Below, piece by piece: positions 1-7,023 of a stretch of DNA of 19,170 nucleotides; positions within the stretch are counted from its first letter, which is position 1, and the number at the start of each line of letters is the position of its first letter. The DNA is from Pseudomonadota bacterium. GTDB lineage: Bacteria > Pseudomonadota > Alphaproteobacteria > Rhizobiales > Xanthobacteraceae. A program made the translations under genes and the position numbers. The stretch lies in contig JAFAGM010000104.1 in the NCBI GenBank assembly GCA_023422775.1, positions 1 through 19,170 of the forward strand, read 5' to 3'. The notes under the pieces are model-generated. The model worked only from the letters and a program-made list of their open reading frames with translations. It did not search any database and was not told the DNA's origin.

Positions 1-1437
1 TCCCATGTGGGTGTAGGTCTCGGTCGAGCGGTCCATCCACAGCGCCATGAAATGGCAGCCGATGCCGGCAAAGGCGCGGCTGCCTTCCGGCACCTTGGTC
101 GAGGTGTTGTGCGGGCAGCCCGAGCAGAAATACGGCGTGCGGGTGACGGGTGCGACCGCCTGCATCTGGGTCGCCTGCCGGCCGTTGAACCAGTCGGCCT
201 TGGCGCGCAGCATCGCGGCGACTTCAGGGTTGAGGTTGAGCCGTAGCAGCCGCTCGGTCAGCGAACTGGCGAGCGAGGCGACGGAAAGTTCGGCGGCGAA
301 GGTGAGGAAACGCTTGTCGTGATCGTCCATCTTGCCGACGATGCGCGGGCGGACGTCGTCGCGCCAGTTGAACAGCTCCTGCTTGACCTGGTTCTCGACG
401 ATCTCGCGGCGCTCTTCGACGATGAAGATCTCTTCAAGTCCGACCGCGAATTTGCGCACGCCTTCCGGCTCGAGCGGCCAGGGCATGCCGATCTTGTAGA
501 GGCGGAGCCCGATCTTGGCAGCAACCTCCTCGGTGATCCCGAGTTCGCGCAGCGCCTGGCGGATGTCCTCGTAGCTCTTGCCCGACGCCATGATGCCATA
601 GCGGGCGTTCGGCGAGTCCATGGTGATGCGGTTGATGTTGTTGGCGCGCGCAAAGGCGATCGCGGCATAACCCTTGTAGTCCTGCAGGCGCAGGTCCTGC
701 GCAAAGCGGTCGTCGGGCCAGCGCAGGTTTAGGCCGCCCGGCGGCATTTCGAAATCGGTCGGGATGACGAAGGGCTTCATCTCGTCGGTGAGATCGATCT
801 CGGCCGTGGTCTCCACGGTCTCGGTGATCACCTTCATGCCGACCCAGCAGCCGGAGTAGCGCGACATCGCGATACCCAACAGGCCCATCTCGATCATCTC
901 GTGGATGCTGGAGGGATAGAGGTAGGGCATCAGCGCCGAGATGAAGGCGTGGTCGGACTGATGCGGCACGGTGGAGGATTTGGCGCCGTGGTCGTCACCG
1001 GCGAGGCACAGCACGCCGCCGTTCTTCGCCGAGCCCGCGGTATTGGCGTGGCGGAACACGTCGCCGCAGCGATCGACGCCGGGGCCCTTGCCGTACCAGA
1101 TGCCGACCACGCCGTCATACTTGGCGCCGGGCGACAGGCTGAGCTGCTGCGAACCCCAGACCGCGGTCGCCGCAAGGTCCTCGTTCACGCCGGGCTGAAA
1201 CTTGATGTTGTACTGTTCGAGATGCTGGCGGGCGGCAAACAGTTGCTGGTCGTAGCCGCCGAGCGGCGATCCGCGATAGCCGGAGATGAAGCCCGCGGTG
1301 TTCAGTCCCGCGGCGTGGTCGCGGCGGATCTGCGCCATCGGCAGCCGCACCAGCGCCTGAATTCCGGTCAGGAAAACGTGGCCGCTGCCTTGCGTGTACT
1401 TCTGATCGAGACTGATTGGACCCTGGTTGATTCCCAT
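1..1437 (-). CDS. indolepyruvate ferredoxin oxidoreductase, N-terminal part (truncated by window edge)
   Basis: The complement reads continuously from an ATG at 1437 to base 1 (479 codons, no stop), so the C-terminal part lies outside the window. The start is supported by a GAGGG Shine-Dalgarno about 6 bases upstream. The N-terminus shows a thiamine-dependent oxidoreductase segment with SGYRGSPLGGYDQ near residues 52-64. Near residue 433 there is RTPYFCSGCPHNTSTKVP followed by GIGCHFM, the diagnostic Cys-containing block of the fused (alpha plus beta) indolepyruvate ferredoxin oxidoreductases, which in this group are usually near 1,150 residues. Known role of the family: cytoplasmic oxidative decarboxylation of aryl-2-oxoacids such as indolepyruvate or phenylpyruvate to acyl-CoA with a ferredoxin-type acceptor, in aromatic amino-acid breakdown. 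It is divergent from the cytochrome c gene at 1716 across about 278 bases. Identity is confident; substrate preference is inferred from the family. Confidence 0.93.
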   Translation of the reverse strand, partial: MGINQGPISLDQKYTQGSGHVFLTGIQALVRLPMAQIRRDHAAGLNTAGFISGYRGSPLGGYDQQLFAARQHLEQYNIKFQPGVNEDLAATAVWGSQQLSLSPGAKYDGVVGIWYGKGPGVDRCGDVFRHANTAGSAKNGGVLCLAGDDHGAKSSTVPHQSDHAFISALMPYLYPSSIHEMIEMGLLGIAMSRYSGCWVGMKVITETVETTAEIDLTDEMKPFVIPTDFEMPPGGLNLRWPDDRFAQDLRLQDYKGYAAIAFARANNINRITMDSPNARYGIMASGKSYEDIRQALRELGITEEVAAKIGLRLYKIGMPWPLEPEGVRKFAVGLEEIFIVEERREIVENQVKQELFNWRDDVRPRIVGKMDDHDKRFLTFAAELSVASLASSLTERLLRLNLNPEVAAMLRAKADWFNGRQATQMQAVAPVTRTPYFCSGCPHNTSTKVPEGSRAFAGIGCHFMALWMDRSTETYTHMG

Positions 1438-1715
1438 TTAAGCCCTCATTGCCTCTTTGGCCTTGATCGAGACGACGCCTTTTATCTAGGCACCTGAACT
1501 CGTTAGAACCAGTCTATGTCGGATTTTTCGCGCCGCGCACCACAAATCTTGGCAACGCAGCCGCGCTTTGAAAGATCGCAACTTCGTGCCGGGAATGGCG
1601 CCGTCCCTTTTCGGTTTGTGTCGCAGGCCTGCCCTGCGGCGAAATGGCGTGACGTCGCCACACGCCCTGCTTTCACGCTATAACGCTCGACGTGGCCAAC
1701 GGGTGCAGGGACGAC

Positions 1716-2579
1716 ATGTGGACGATTCTCGCCGGCTTGCTTTTGTGCACTGCGTTCTTCGTTGGCAATGCCCATGCCCAGCTCAGGGAAGAGCCGACGG
1801 CGGACGATATCGCGCGCGGCAAGGCGCTGACGGACGCTGGCGGCTGCGCGGCTTGTCACACCGCCGATCCCGCCAAACCGTTCGCGGGGGGAAAGCGGAT
1901 CGAGACGCCCTTCGGCGGTGTCTACTCGCTTAACCTGACCCCGGACCGCGGTACCGGGCTCGGCGCGTGGAGCGACGACGATTTCTACCGTGCACTGCGG
2001 TTCGGCACGGCGCCCGATGGCTCGCGTTATTATCCGGCGTTCCCCTACCCGAATTTCACCAGACTGACCCGCCAGGACATCCTGGCCATCCGCGCCTATC
2101 TGGCGACGCTGACGCCGGTGCAAAATGCACCGCGTGCGCCCGAGTTGGGCTGGCCGCTGAACTATCGCATCGTGATGCGCGGCTGGAACTGGCTGTTCTT
2201 CGAGCCCGGCATCATCATGCCGGACCAGCAGAAGAGTACCGAATGGAACAGGGGCCGCTATCTGGTCGAAGGCATCGGCCGTTGCGGCGCCTGCCACACG
2301 CCGAAGAACATGTTCGGCGCCGACAGGCCTGACGAGGCCTTCGGCGGCACTCTCGTGCAGGGCATCCTGGCACCGCGGCTCGATGCGGCTCCGAACAGCG
2401 GGCTGAAATCGTGGAGCGTGGAGGACATCGCCACCTATCTGCAGAGCGGCCGCAACGGCAAGAGCCATGCCGGCGAACTGATGGCGAAAGTCGCGGCCAA
2501 TTCTCTGCCGAAGACCAGCGATGCGGATGCCCGCGCGATCGCGGTCTACCTGAAGGATCTGCCGGCAGCCGCGCGGTAG
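1716..2579 (+). CDS. secreted diheme cytochrome c
   Basis: The protein has 287 residues. ATG 1716 is chosen over an in-frame GTG at 1692 because AGGG lies 5 bases upstream and because it gives a compact signal peptide (hydrophobic core LAGLLLCTAFFVG, cleavage after AHA near residue 21). Two c-type heme motifs are visible: CAACH at residues 44-48 and CGACH at 190-194. The first domain has the YPAFPYPNFT segment seen in cytochrome subunits of membrane-linked dehydrogenases, and the second has a candidate axial Met in GELMAK near residue 256. The family shuttles electrons in the periplasm from alcohol, aldehyde or N-heterocycle dehydrogenases to the respiratory chain. Alcohol dehydrogenase cytochrome subunits usually carry three hemes; this one has two. 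No dehydrogenase gene is adjacent, so its partner is unknown. Confidence 0.9.
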   Translation: MWTILAGLLLCTAFFVGNAHAQLREEPTADDIARGKALTDAGGCAACHTADPAKPFAGGKRIETPFGGVYSLNLTPDRGTGLGAWSDDDFYRALRFGTAPDGSRYYPAFPYPNFTRLTRQDILAIRAYLATLTPVQNAPRAPELGWPLNYRIVMRGWNWLFFEPGIIMPDQQKSTEWNRGRYLVEGIGRCGACHTPKNMFGADRPDEAFGGTLVQGILAPRLDAAPNSGLKSWSVEDIATYLQSGRNGKSHAGELMAKVAANSLPKTSDADARAIAVYLKDLPAAAR

Positions 2580-2610
2580 TGCGTGATCAAGCGACAAGCG
2601 ACGTCGGAGT

Positions 2611-2710
2611 CCCTCATGGTGAGGCGCGCGGAACGCGCGTCTCGAACCATGAGGCCACAGACGGGCCTTCATCCTTCGAGACGACGCTCACGCGGCTCCT
2701 CAGGATGAGG
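2611..2710. repeat. dispersed palindromic repeat family A, copy 1
   Basis: This 100-base element is closely similar to 8290-8390. It holds two potential hairpins: CCTCATGGT pairs with ACCATGAGG (with CTCGA inside), and a second arm pair runs from CATCCTTCGAG to CTCAGGATGAGG. It lies between the 3' ends of two convergent genes (cytochrome c and the TRIC-type protein). No open frame of its own is convincing. Elements of this type are common between genes in Bradyrhizobium; the function is unknown, and a role as a bidirectional transcript end is an inference. Confidence 0.85.
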
Positions 2711-2717
2711 ATGACCA

Positions 2718-3356
2718 TCATCGATCCCCGTTGAACACGAATTTCGGCATTTCCCATTTGTAGCGGATTGCCAGCAGGCGCAGCGTCAGGCCGAGCGCGA
2801 ATGTCAGCGCGGTCCATAGTTCGTCATTGACCCCCAGACCGGAGGCGGTGGCGTAGAACAGCCCCGTCACCACGGAAACGCTGGCGTAGAGTTCGGCGCG
2901 AAACAGCAGCGGCACGTCGTTGCACAGGATATCGCGCAGCACGCCGCCGGCGCAGCCCGTTATCATGCCCGCCACGATCACGATCGGCAGCGACGCGTTC
3001 ATCTGCAAGGCGACATCGCAGCCGGCCATGGTGTACACCACGAGCCCGATCGCATCGAGCACCAGAAACGCCACGTTGAGCCGGTGCACGTGCCGCGCGA
3101 TCAGGATGGTGATGAACGCCGCCGCCGCGGTGAGCCCGAGATAGGACGGGTTCTGCACCCAGACCAGCGGATAGTGCCCGAGCAGCACGTCGCGGATGGT
3201 GCCGCCGCCGAGCGCGGTGATGCAGCCGAGCATGCAGACCCCGGCCCAATCCATGCTGCGCCGCCCTGCAGCGAGCGCCGCCGTCATCGCATTGGACGTC
3301 AGCGCCACATAGGTCAGCAGATGCAGCACGGTATCGCTGGGCGGCAGGTTCCACAT
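2718..3356 (-). CDS. TRIC/UPF0126 family membrane protein
   Basis: The protein has 212 residues. ATG 3356 has an AGAGGA Shine-Dalgarno just upstream. About seven hydrophobic segments alternate with short loops, and the two glycine-rich signatures of the family appear as an internal duplication: GGGTIRDVLLG at residues 50-60 and GGVLRDILCNDVPLLFR at 137-153. The length matches the UPF0126/YadS family (usually 200-215). Prokaryotic members are structurally related to trimeric intracellular cation channels, and some are annotated as glycine transporters; the substrate cannot be read from the sequence. The gene is divergent from the small membrane protein at 3496, and its 3' end faces the cytochrome c gene across repeat A. 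Confidence 0.92.
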   Translation of the reverse strand: MWNLPPSDTVLHLLTYVALTSNAMTAALAAGRRSMDWAGVCMLGCITALGGGTIRDVLLGHYPLVWVQNPSYLGLTAAAAFITILIARHVHRLNVAFLVLDAIGLVVYTMAGCDVALQMNASLPIVIVAGMITGCAGGVLRDILCNDVPLLFRAELYASVSVVTGLFYATASGLGVNDELWTALTFALGLTLRLLAIRYKWEMPKFVFNGDR

Positions 3357-3380
3357 CGCATCCTCTTATTGCTCCGTGGG

Positions 3381-3402
3381 GGAACCGGGAATCACCGGTT
3401 CC
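3381..3402. promoter_or_regulatory. perfect inverted repeat in divergent promoter region
   Basis: GGAACCGG (3381-3388) and CCGGTTCC (3395-3402) form a perfect 8-bp inverted repeat around a 6-base centre. It lies 25 bases upstream of the TRIC-type gene start and about 94 bases upstream of the start at 3496. It could be an operator or a 5' hairpin. No known regulator site is recognised. Confidence 0.4.
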
Positions 3403-3495
3403 ATCATTAACGGCAAGCAACATTGGCGCGGAACATCCGCGCGCGCCAGCCATTGTCCTGGCACTTGTCTGGGGCGCTACAGGAGGAACCTGTTC

Positions 3496-3933
3496 ATGGC
3501 ATACCAACCCGATCCCAACGATCCCTATCGTGCGGGCCTGAGCGAAGAAGAAATGCGGCATCAGGCGCGCCTCAACAGTCTCGACAACGAACTGCAGGCC
3601 GACCCGCTCGCCGAAAGCTCCGCCAGCGGCGCCAAGGTCGCCATGTTCGCGCTCGCCGTCGCCGTTGTGCTGGGTGCCGTGTTCTACGGGCTGAACAACA
3701 CAAGTGTGAACAACGCGGGGACGACGCCGCCCAGCCAGACCGCGCAGCAGACGCAGCCGGCCAATCCGGCCACACCTTCCGGCATGCGTGACGTGACGCC
3801 GCGCAGCAACAACGAGCCCGGCACCACCACGGGCGCGGCGCCTGCCCGTCCGCAGGCGACGTCTCCGTCGCCGAGCACGGACATGAACAAGACCACGCCG
3901 CCGGCCGATACCGCACCGGCCAGCAAGCAGTAA
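3496..3933 (+). CDS. small single-span membrane protein with Pro/Thr/Ala-rich tail, function unknown
   Basis: The protein has 145 residues. ATG 3496 is preceded by a perfect AGGAGG at 3481-3486, which decides against upstream in-frame starts. The N-terminus (MAYQPDPNDPYRAGLSEEE) is charged and hydrophilic. One transmembrane helix lies near residues 48-66 (KVAMFALAVAVVLGAVFYG). The rest is a low-complexity tail rich in Pro, Thr, Ala, Gln and Asn that looks disordered. By charge it probably has N-in topology with the tail in the periplasm (inference). I do not recognise a named domain, although proteins with this N-terminus are familiar from Bradyrhizobium. It is monocistronic, since a strong terminator begins 26 bases after the stop. 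Confidence 0.85.
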   Translation: MAYQPDPNDPYRAGLSEEEMRHQARLNSLDNELQADPLAESSASGAKVAMFALAVAVVLGAVFYGLNNTSVNNAGTTPPSQTAQQTQPANPATPSGMRDVTPRSNNEPGTTTGAAPARPQATSPSPSTDMNKTTPPADTAPASKQ

Positions 3934-3958
3934 GCGAACGACGGTCTAATTGATATGG

Positions 3959-3991
3959 AAACGCCGCGGGCCGATGTGCCCGCGGCGTTTT
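3959..3991. terminator. Rho-independent, probably bidirectional terminator
   Basis: A perfect 13-bp stem (3959-3971 with 3978-3990) surrounds a 6-base loop. The right arm ends in TTTT for the plus strand, and the left arm gives TTT when read on the minus strand. It lies between the plus-strand gene ending at 3933 and the minus-strand gene ending at 4014, so it can serve both. Confidence 0.9.
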
Positions 3992-4013
3992 CTCTTGCGC
4001 CTAATGTCTTGCC

Positions 4014-4826
4014 TCAGCCGAACATCTTGTTGAGTTCGCCGCCGGGATAGCCGTTGGCGAATTCGCCGAACGTCCCCTGCTCCGCCATCTCCCTCGATGC
4101 CTTCATGAAGCCGGCCCACGCCATTCGCGCCAGCGCGCCGCCGACGCTGATGCGGCGGACGCCGAGCGCGCCCGCATCCTTCAGCGATGGACCCGCCGCG
4201 CCGACCAGCAGATTGACCGGCCTTGGATGCACCGCCTTCACCACCGTGGAAATCTCCTCCGCCGTCGTGATGCCGGGCGCATAGAGGCAATCGGCGCCGG
4301 CTTCGGCGTAAGCCGTGAGCCGGTCGACCACGAGCTTCAGGTCCTTCTGGCCGCGCAGGAACGCCTCGCAGCGGCCGGTGAGCAGGACGCCGCTGTTGTC
4401 GGCGTCGATCGCCTGGCGCGCCGCCCTGATGCGGTCGACCGCGAGCGCACGGTCGAACAGCGGCTTGACGCTGTCGCCGGTGAAATCCTCGATCGAAAGG
4501 CCGGCAACGCCGGTCTTCACGGCGCGCGCGACGTTGGCGCCGACCTTTTCCGGCTCGTGCGCAAAGCCGTCCTCGAAATCGGCATTGACGGGAATATCGA
4601 CCGCCGCGCAGATCGCGGCGAGATGGGCGCAGACGTCGTCGACGGTGACGCGGTTGTCGGGTTTGCCGATGGTCCATGCAAAGCCTGCGCTGGTCGAAGC
4701 CAGCGCCTTGAAGCCGAGGCGCTGCAAGGCCAGCGCGCTGCCGATATCGAACGGGTTGGGGATGATGAAGCACCCGCTCTCGTGCAATTTCCTGAACGCG
4801 GCGCGCTTGTCAGCAGTTGTCAGCAT
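4014..4826 (-). CDS. isocitrate lyase/PEP mutase superfamily enzyme
   Basis: The protein has 270 residues. ATG 4826 (MLTTADKRAAF) has AAGGAAG just upstream; a longer in-frame extension to 5024 runs through the neighbouring gene and lacks family similarity. Superfamily features are IIPNPFDIGSA (residues 21-31), SAGFAWTIGKPD (46-57), the metal-binding segment VNADFEDGF (80-88), GLSIED (109-114) and GADCLYAPG (177-185). Members cleave or form C-C or P-C bonds next to a carboxylate through an enolate bound to Mg2+ (methylisocitrate lyase, oxaloacetate decarboxylase, phosphonopyruvate hydrolase). The KKCGH active-site signature of true isocitrate lyases is not present, so the exact reaction is unknown. 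It lies 67 bases downstream of the NIPSNAP-like gene on the same strand, probably co-transcribed, and ends at the shared terminator. Confidence 0.9.
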   Translation of the reverse strand: MLTTADKRAAFRKLHESGCFIIPNPFDIGSALALQRLGFKALASTSAGFAWTIGKPDNRVTVDDVCAHLAAICAAVDIPVNADFEDGFAHEPEKVGANVARAVKTGVAGLSIEDFTGDSVKPLFDRALAVDRIRAARQAIDADNSGVLLTGRCEAFLRGQKDLKLVVDRLTAYAEAGADCLYAPGITTAEEISTVVKAVHPRPVNLLVGAAGPSLKDAGALGVRRISVGGALARMAWAGFMKASREMAEQGTFGEFANGYPGGELNKMFG

Positions 4827-4893
4827 GGTCGCTTCCTTCTGTTCTTGTTGGCGCCGCGAGCATAGTGACGCAGCATCCATTCCGCCAGCCGCC

Positions 4894-5202
4894 TCACGCC
4901 ACGACCTTGCGCAGGAACGTCCGCTCCTCGGCCAGGATGAACTGGTTCTGCTCGGCGAAGCCGAAATTGGCCATGCCTTCCCTGTCGGCTCGCAATCGCG
5001 CCCGGTAGCTTTCGTAGGCTGCAAGACTCTCGAACGAGATCAGCGCGAAGGCGATGTTGTTCGTGCCCTCGTGCGGCATCCAGTAGCCGACCAGGTCACC
5101 ACCGCATTTCGGGATGATGGCGAGCCAGTTCTTCGAGTACTCCTCGAACATCGCACGCTTGAACGGATCGAGCTGGTAGCGGATGAAAACGGTGACGGTC
5201 AT
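4894..5202 (-). CDS. NIPSNAP family protein (dimeric alpha/beta barrel)
   Basis: The protein has 102 residues. ATG 5202 is preceded by GGAGA about 7 bases upstream; a longer in-frame start at 5295 would lie inside a palindromic repeat and is rejected. The sequence shows the ferredoxin-like alpha/beta-barrel pattern: MTVTVFIRYQLDPFKRAMFEEYSKNW, then IIPKCGGDLVGYWMPHEG and FALISFESLAAYESYRARL. NIPSNAP-like bacterial proteins are small cytoplasmic dimers of uncertain function, sometimes near catabolic genes. It is first gene of a likely two-gene unit with the PEP-mutase-like enzyme and is divergent from an ArsR-type regulator, which is the natural candidate to control it. Repeat B (5223-5300) occupies its immediate upstream region. 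Confidence 0.85.
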   Translation of the reverse strand: MTVTVFIRYQLDPFKRAMFEEYSKNWLAIIPKCGGDLVGYWMPHEGTNNIAFALISFESLAAYESYRARLRADREGMANFGFAEQNQFILAEERTFLRKVVA

Positions 5203-5222
5203 GACGTTCTCCAATGCTTCCC

Positions 5223-5300
5223 CGTCATTGCGAGCGTAGCGAAGCAATCCATCTATCCGCGCGTTGAGCCATGGATTGCTTCGCTGCGCTCGCAATGACG
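5223..5300. repeat. dispersed palindromic repeat family B, copy 1
   Basis: Arms 5223-5252 and 5271-5300 are inverted repeats matching at 29 of 30 positions, around an 18-base centre. The outer ends read CGTCATTGCGAGCG and CGCTCGCAATGACG. The same element occurs at 14629-14711. It sits between divergent genes, 20 bases upstream of the NIPSNAP-like start and 66 bases upstream of the ArsR-like start, so it must lie in or beside their promoters or 5' leaders. This palindrome type is widely dispersed in Bradyrhizobium and some other bacteria. Confidence 0.92.
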
Positions 5301-5366
5301 GAGTCTGTCTTTGAGTCCTGAGAATAGCCGCTTGATTGTCGATTATGCTTCGGCTATCATCGAACT

Positions 5367-6071
5367 ATGAAAGCAGGTCCTGACATCGCCGTGGTCGCCT
5401 CGCTGGTCGGCGATCCCGCGCGCGCCAACATGCTGACCGCACTGATGACCGGCCGCGCGCTGACCGCAAGCGAACTGGCGCAGCAGGCCGGGATCACGCC
5501 GCAGACCGCGAGCTCGCATCTTGCCAAGCTCGAGGCCGGCGGATTGATCGAGCCGGAAAAGCAGGGCCGCCATCGCTACTACCGCCTCACCGGCCCCGAC
5601 GTCGCCGGCGTGCTGGAGGGGCTGGCGGGGCTTGCCGAGCGCGCCGGTCACACGCGCCTGCGGACGGGACCGAAGGAGCCGGCGCTGCGCCGCGCGCGGA
5701 TCTGCTACGACCATCTGGCCGGCGATCTCGGCGTGCAGATGCTCGACAGCATGAAGGCGCAGCGGCTGGTCCGGCAGAGCAAGCAGGCGATCGAACTCAC
5801 CGGCGAAGGCAAGCGCTTCATGGCAAGCGCGCTGCAGATCGATGCCGATGCGCTGGCTCACCCGCGGAGGCCGGTCTGCAAGGCCTGCCTCGACTGGAGC
5901 GAACGGCGCCATCACCTCGCCGGCACGCTCGGCGCCGCCGTCATGAACCGCTTCACCGAACTGAACTGGGCCGCGCGCGATCCCGCGCCGGGCAGCCGCG
6001 TCGTCAATTTCACCCGCACCGGCGAGAAGCGATTCGCGGCGCTGTTCGGAAACGGCCCGGCGCAATCCTGA
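5367..6071 (+). CDS. ArsR family winged-helix transcriptional regulator
   Basis: The protein has 234 residues. The N-terminal third is a clear ArsR-type winged helix: ALTASELAQQAGITPQTASSHLAKLEAGGLI (about residues 31-61) covers the helix-turn-helix, and EKQGRHRYYRL (64-74) is the wing. The C-terminal extension of about 140 residues includes ICYDHLAG and the Cys pair in PVCKACLDWSERRHHLAG, a pattern shared by the long ArsR subfamily; the Cys residues could sense a ligand or redox state (inference). The classical ArsR metal site ELCVCDL is absent. It is divergent from the NIPSNAP/PEP-mutase-like unit with repeat B between, so local or autoregulation is likely. No clear Shine-Dalgarno precedes the ATG at 5367. 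Confidence 0.92.
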   Translation: MKAGPDIAVVASLVGDPARANMLTALMTGRALTASELAQQAGITPQTASSHLAKLEAGGLIEPEKQGRHRYYRLTGPDVAGVLEGLAGLAERAGHTRLRTGPKEPALRRARICYDHLAGDLGVQMLDSMKAQRLVRQSKQAIELTGEGKRFMASALQIDADALAHPRRPVCKACLDWSERRHHLAGTLGAAVMNRFTELNWAARDPAPGSRVVNFTRTGEKRFAALFGNGPAQS

Positions 6072-6158
6072 CATCTTTGAACTTTACGGGCGTGAGCGCA
6101 GACCAAGCAATGGCTGGGTGGCTGCGCGATGACGAACGACCTGCATTCACGGTTCCCT

Positions 6159-6191
6159 GAACATTCATGCTCCTGGAACATTCATGTTCCA
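6159..6191. promoter_or_regulatory. tandem operator-like palindromic sites
   Basis: TGGAACAT-TC-ATGTTCCA at 6174-6191 is a perfect 8-bp inverted repeat with a 2-base centre. A degenerate copy, GAACATTCATGCTCC, begins at 6159, so GAACATTCATG occurs twice with a 17-base repeat period. The palindrome ends 61 bases before the start at 6253. It looks like a dimeric regulator site; the spacing does not fit the alphaproteobacterial LexA box GTTC-N7-GTTC. The regulator is unknown. Confidence 0.5.
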
Positions 6192-6252
6192 TTCAGGACT
6201 TCGTGACTAGTTTCGCCTCCGCGCCGCCTGGCGGTCAAAAACGGGAGAAAAC

Positions 6253-6504
6253 ATGAAGTATCTTTTCGCTGCAGCAGTTTTGGTCGCGGGCACGTTTGCC
6301 AGCTTTAGCGCCGCGAACGCCGCGGGCGGATGCGGTCCCGGCTGGCATCGCGGCCCCTATGGCGGCTGCCAGCCCAACCGCCGAGCCGTCGTGGTTCGAC
6401 CTGCCCCGGTCGTCGTGGCTCCTCCGGTCGTCGTGGTAAGGCCCCGCGCCCGCGCCTGCCCCTACGGCACCGTGTGGCGCAATGGTCGCTGCCGCAGCTG
6501 GTAA
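6253..6504 (+). CDS. small secreted GCG/HRGPYG-type protein
   Basis: The protein has 83 residues. ATG 6253 follows GGGAGAAAAC. A signal peptide is clear (KYLFAAAVLVAGTFASFSAANA, cleavage near residue 23). The mature part starts with GGCGPGWHRGPYGGCQPN, a motif found in many small secreted proteins of Bradyrhizobium and relatives, then a Val/Pro/Arg-rich stretch (VVVRPAPVVVAPPVVVV) and ends with CPYGTVWRNGRCRSW. Four Cys remain after cleavage, consistent with two disulphides in the periplasm or outside the cell. The function of the family is unknown. It has its own operator-like palindromes upstream and a strong terminator 16 bases downstream, so it is a single-gene transcript. Confidence 0.9.
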   Translation: MKYLFAAAVLVAGTFASFSAANAAGGCGPGWHRGPYGGCQPNRRAVVVRPAPVVVAPPVVVVRPRARACPYGTVWRNGRCRSW

Positions 6505-6520
6505 GTTCGAGATTTCGACA

Positions 6521-6549
6521 AAAGCCCCGCGCGATGCGGGGCTTTTTTT
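6521..6549 (+). terminator. Rho-independent terminator
   Basis: A perfect 10-bp stem (AAAGCCCCGC at 6521-6530 with GCGGGGCTTT at 6536-6545) with a 5-base loop is followed by seven T residues (6543-6549). It ends the transcript of the small secreted protein; the facing minus-strand gene ends 45 bases away and could also use it. Confidence 0.95.
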
Positions 6550-6593
6550 GTTGCGGCTTCCGTGGCCGCGATTTGTCCGGAACGAAGTGCGCG

Positions 6594-6908
6594 CTACGCG
6601 CCAAGTTCCTCTGCCAGCACCAGCGCCTCGCGCGTGCGCGTCACATCGGGCCAGTCGCGGTTGAAATCGTCGATCAGGCGCTTCAGGTGCGGCCCTTCCA
6701 TCGCGCGATCCAGCGCCGCAGGATCGGAAAACTGATACATCGCGTGATGCAGCGATGGATCGGTGAGGCTCCAGTAGCGCCACGCCTTCACCGCGCCGAA
6801 CGATTTCACCGCGTCCGGCAGGTGCTCGCGCGAATACCAGGCGTCGAACGCCTGGCGTTTGGCCGGATCGGTCACGGTGGCGCGAACGACGAACAAGGCT
6901 GCGGGCAT
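6594..6908 (-). CDS. small EthD-like/dimeric alpha-beta barrel protein, function unknown
   Basis: The protein has 104 residues. ATG 6908 (MPAALFVVRATV) is preceded by GGGAG about 9 bases upstream. The pattern PAKRQAFDAWYSREHLPDAVKSFGAVKAWRYW followed by HHAMYQFSD resembles monooxygenase/EthD-type dimeric alpha-beta barrel proteins, in which the WYxxEHLP segment is typical. Such proteins are small cytoplasmic dimers with roles in breakdown or detoxification, but no substrate can be inferred. It stands alone, convergent with the small secreted protein and divergent from the phosphodiesterase at 7024. Confidence 0.82.
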   Translation of the reverse strand: MPAALFVVRATVTDPAKRQAFDAWYSREHLPDAVKSFGAVKAWRYWSLTDPSLHHAMYQFSDPAALDRAMEGPHLKRLIDDFNRDWPDVTRTREALVLAEELGA

Positions 6909-7023
6909 TTCATTTCTCCCTCGAGTTTTCTTTGCAGGATAGGCAGCATAACCTTCAACACGCAACTGTCACATGCTCCGTGATATCAAGGCCGCACACA
7001 ACGCGTTATGCGAGGACCCACCC

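Noticed and set aside
1503..2672. 389-codon open frame on the minus strand
   Set aside because: It lies opposite the diheme cytochrome c gene, is Arg/Ala-rich without domains, and is explained by high GC3 of the real gene.
3381..3402. EcfG (general stress) promoter from GGAAC
   Set aside because: No CGTT-type -10 is found 16-18 bases downstream on either strand.
4315..5298. 327-codon open frame on the plus strand
   Set aside because: It is antisense to the PEP-mutase-like and NIPSNAP-like genes and its end is inside repeat B.
6159..6191. LexA box
   Set aside because: The alphaproteobacterial LexA site is GTTC-N7-GTTC; the dyad here is GAAC-N6-GTTC, and the downstream gene is not an SOS gene.
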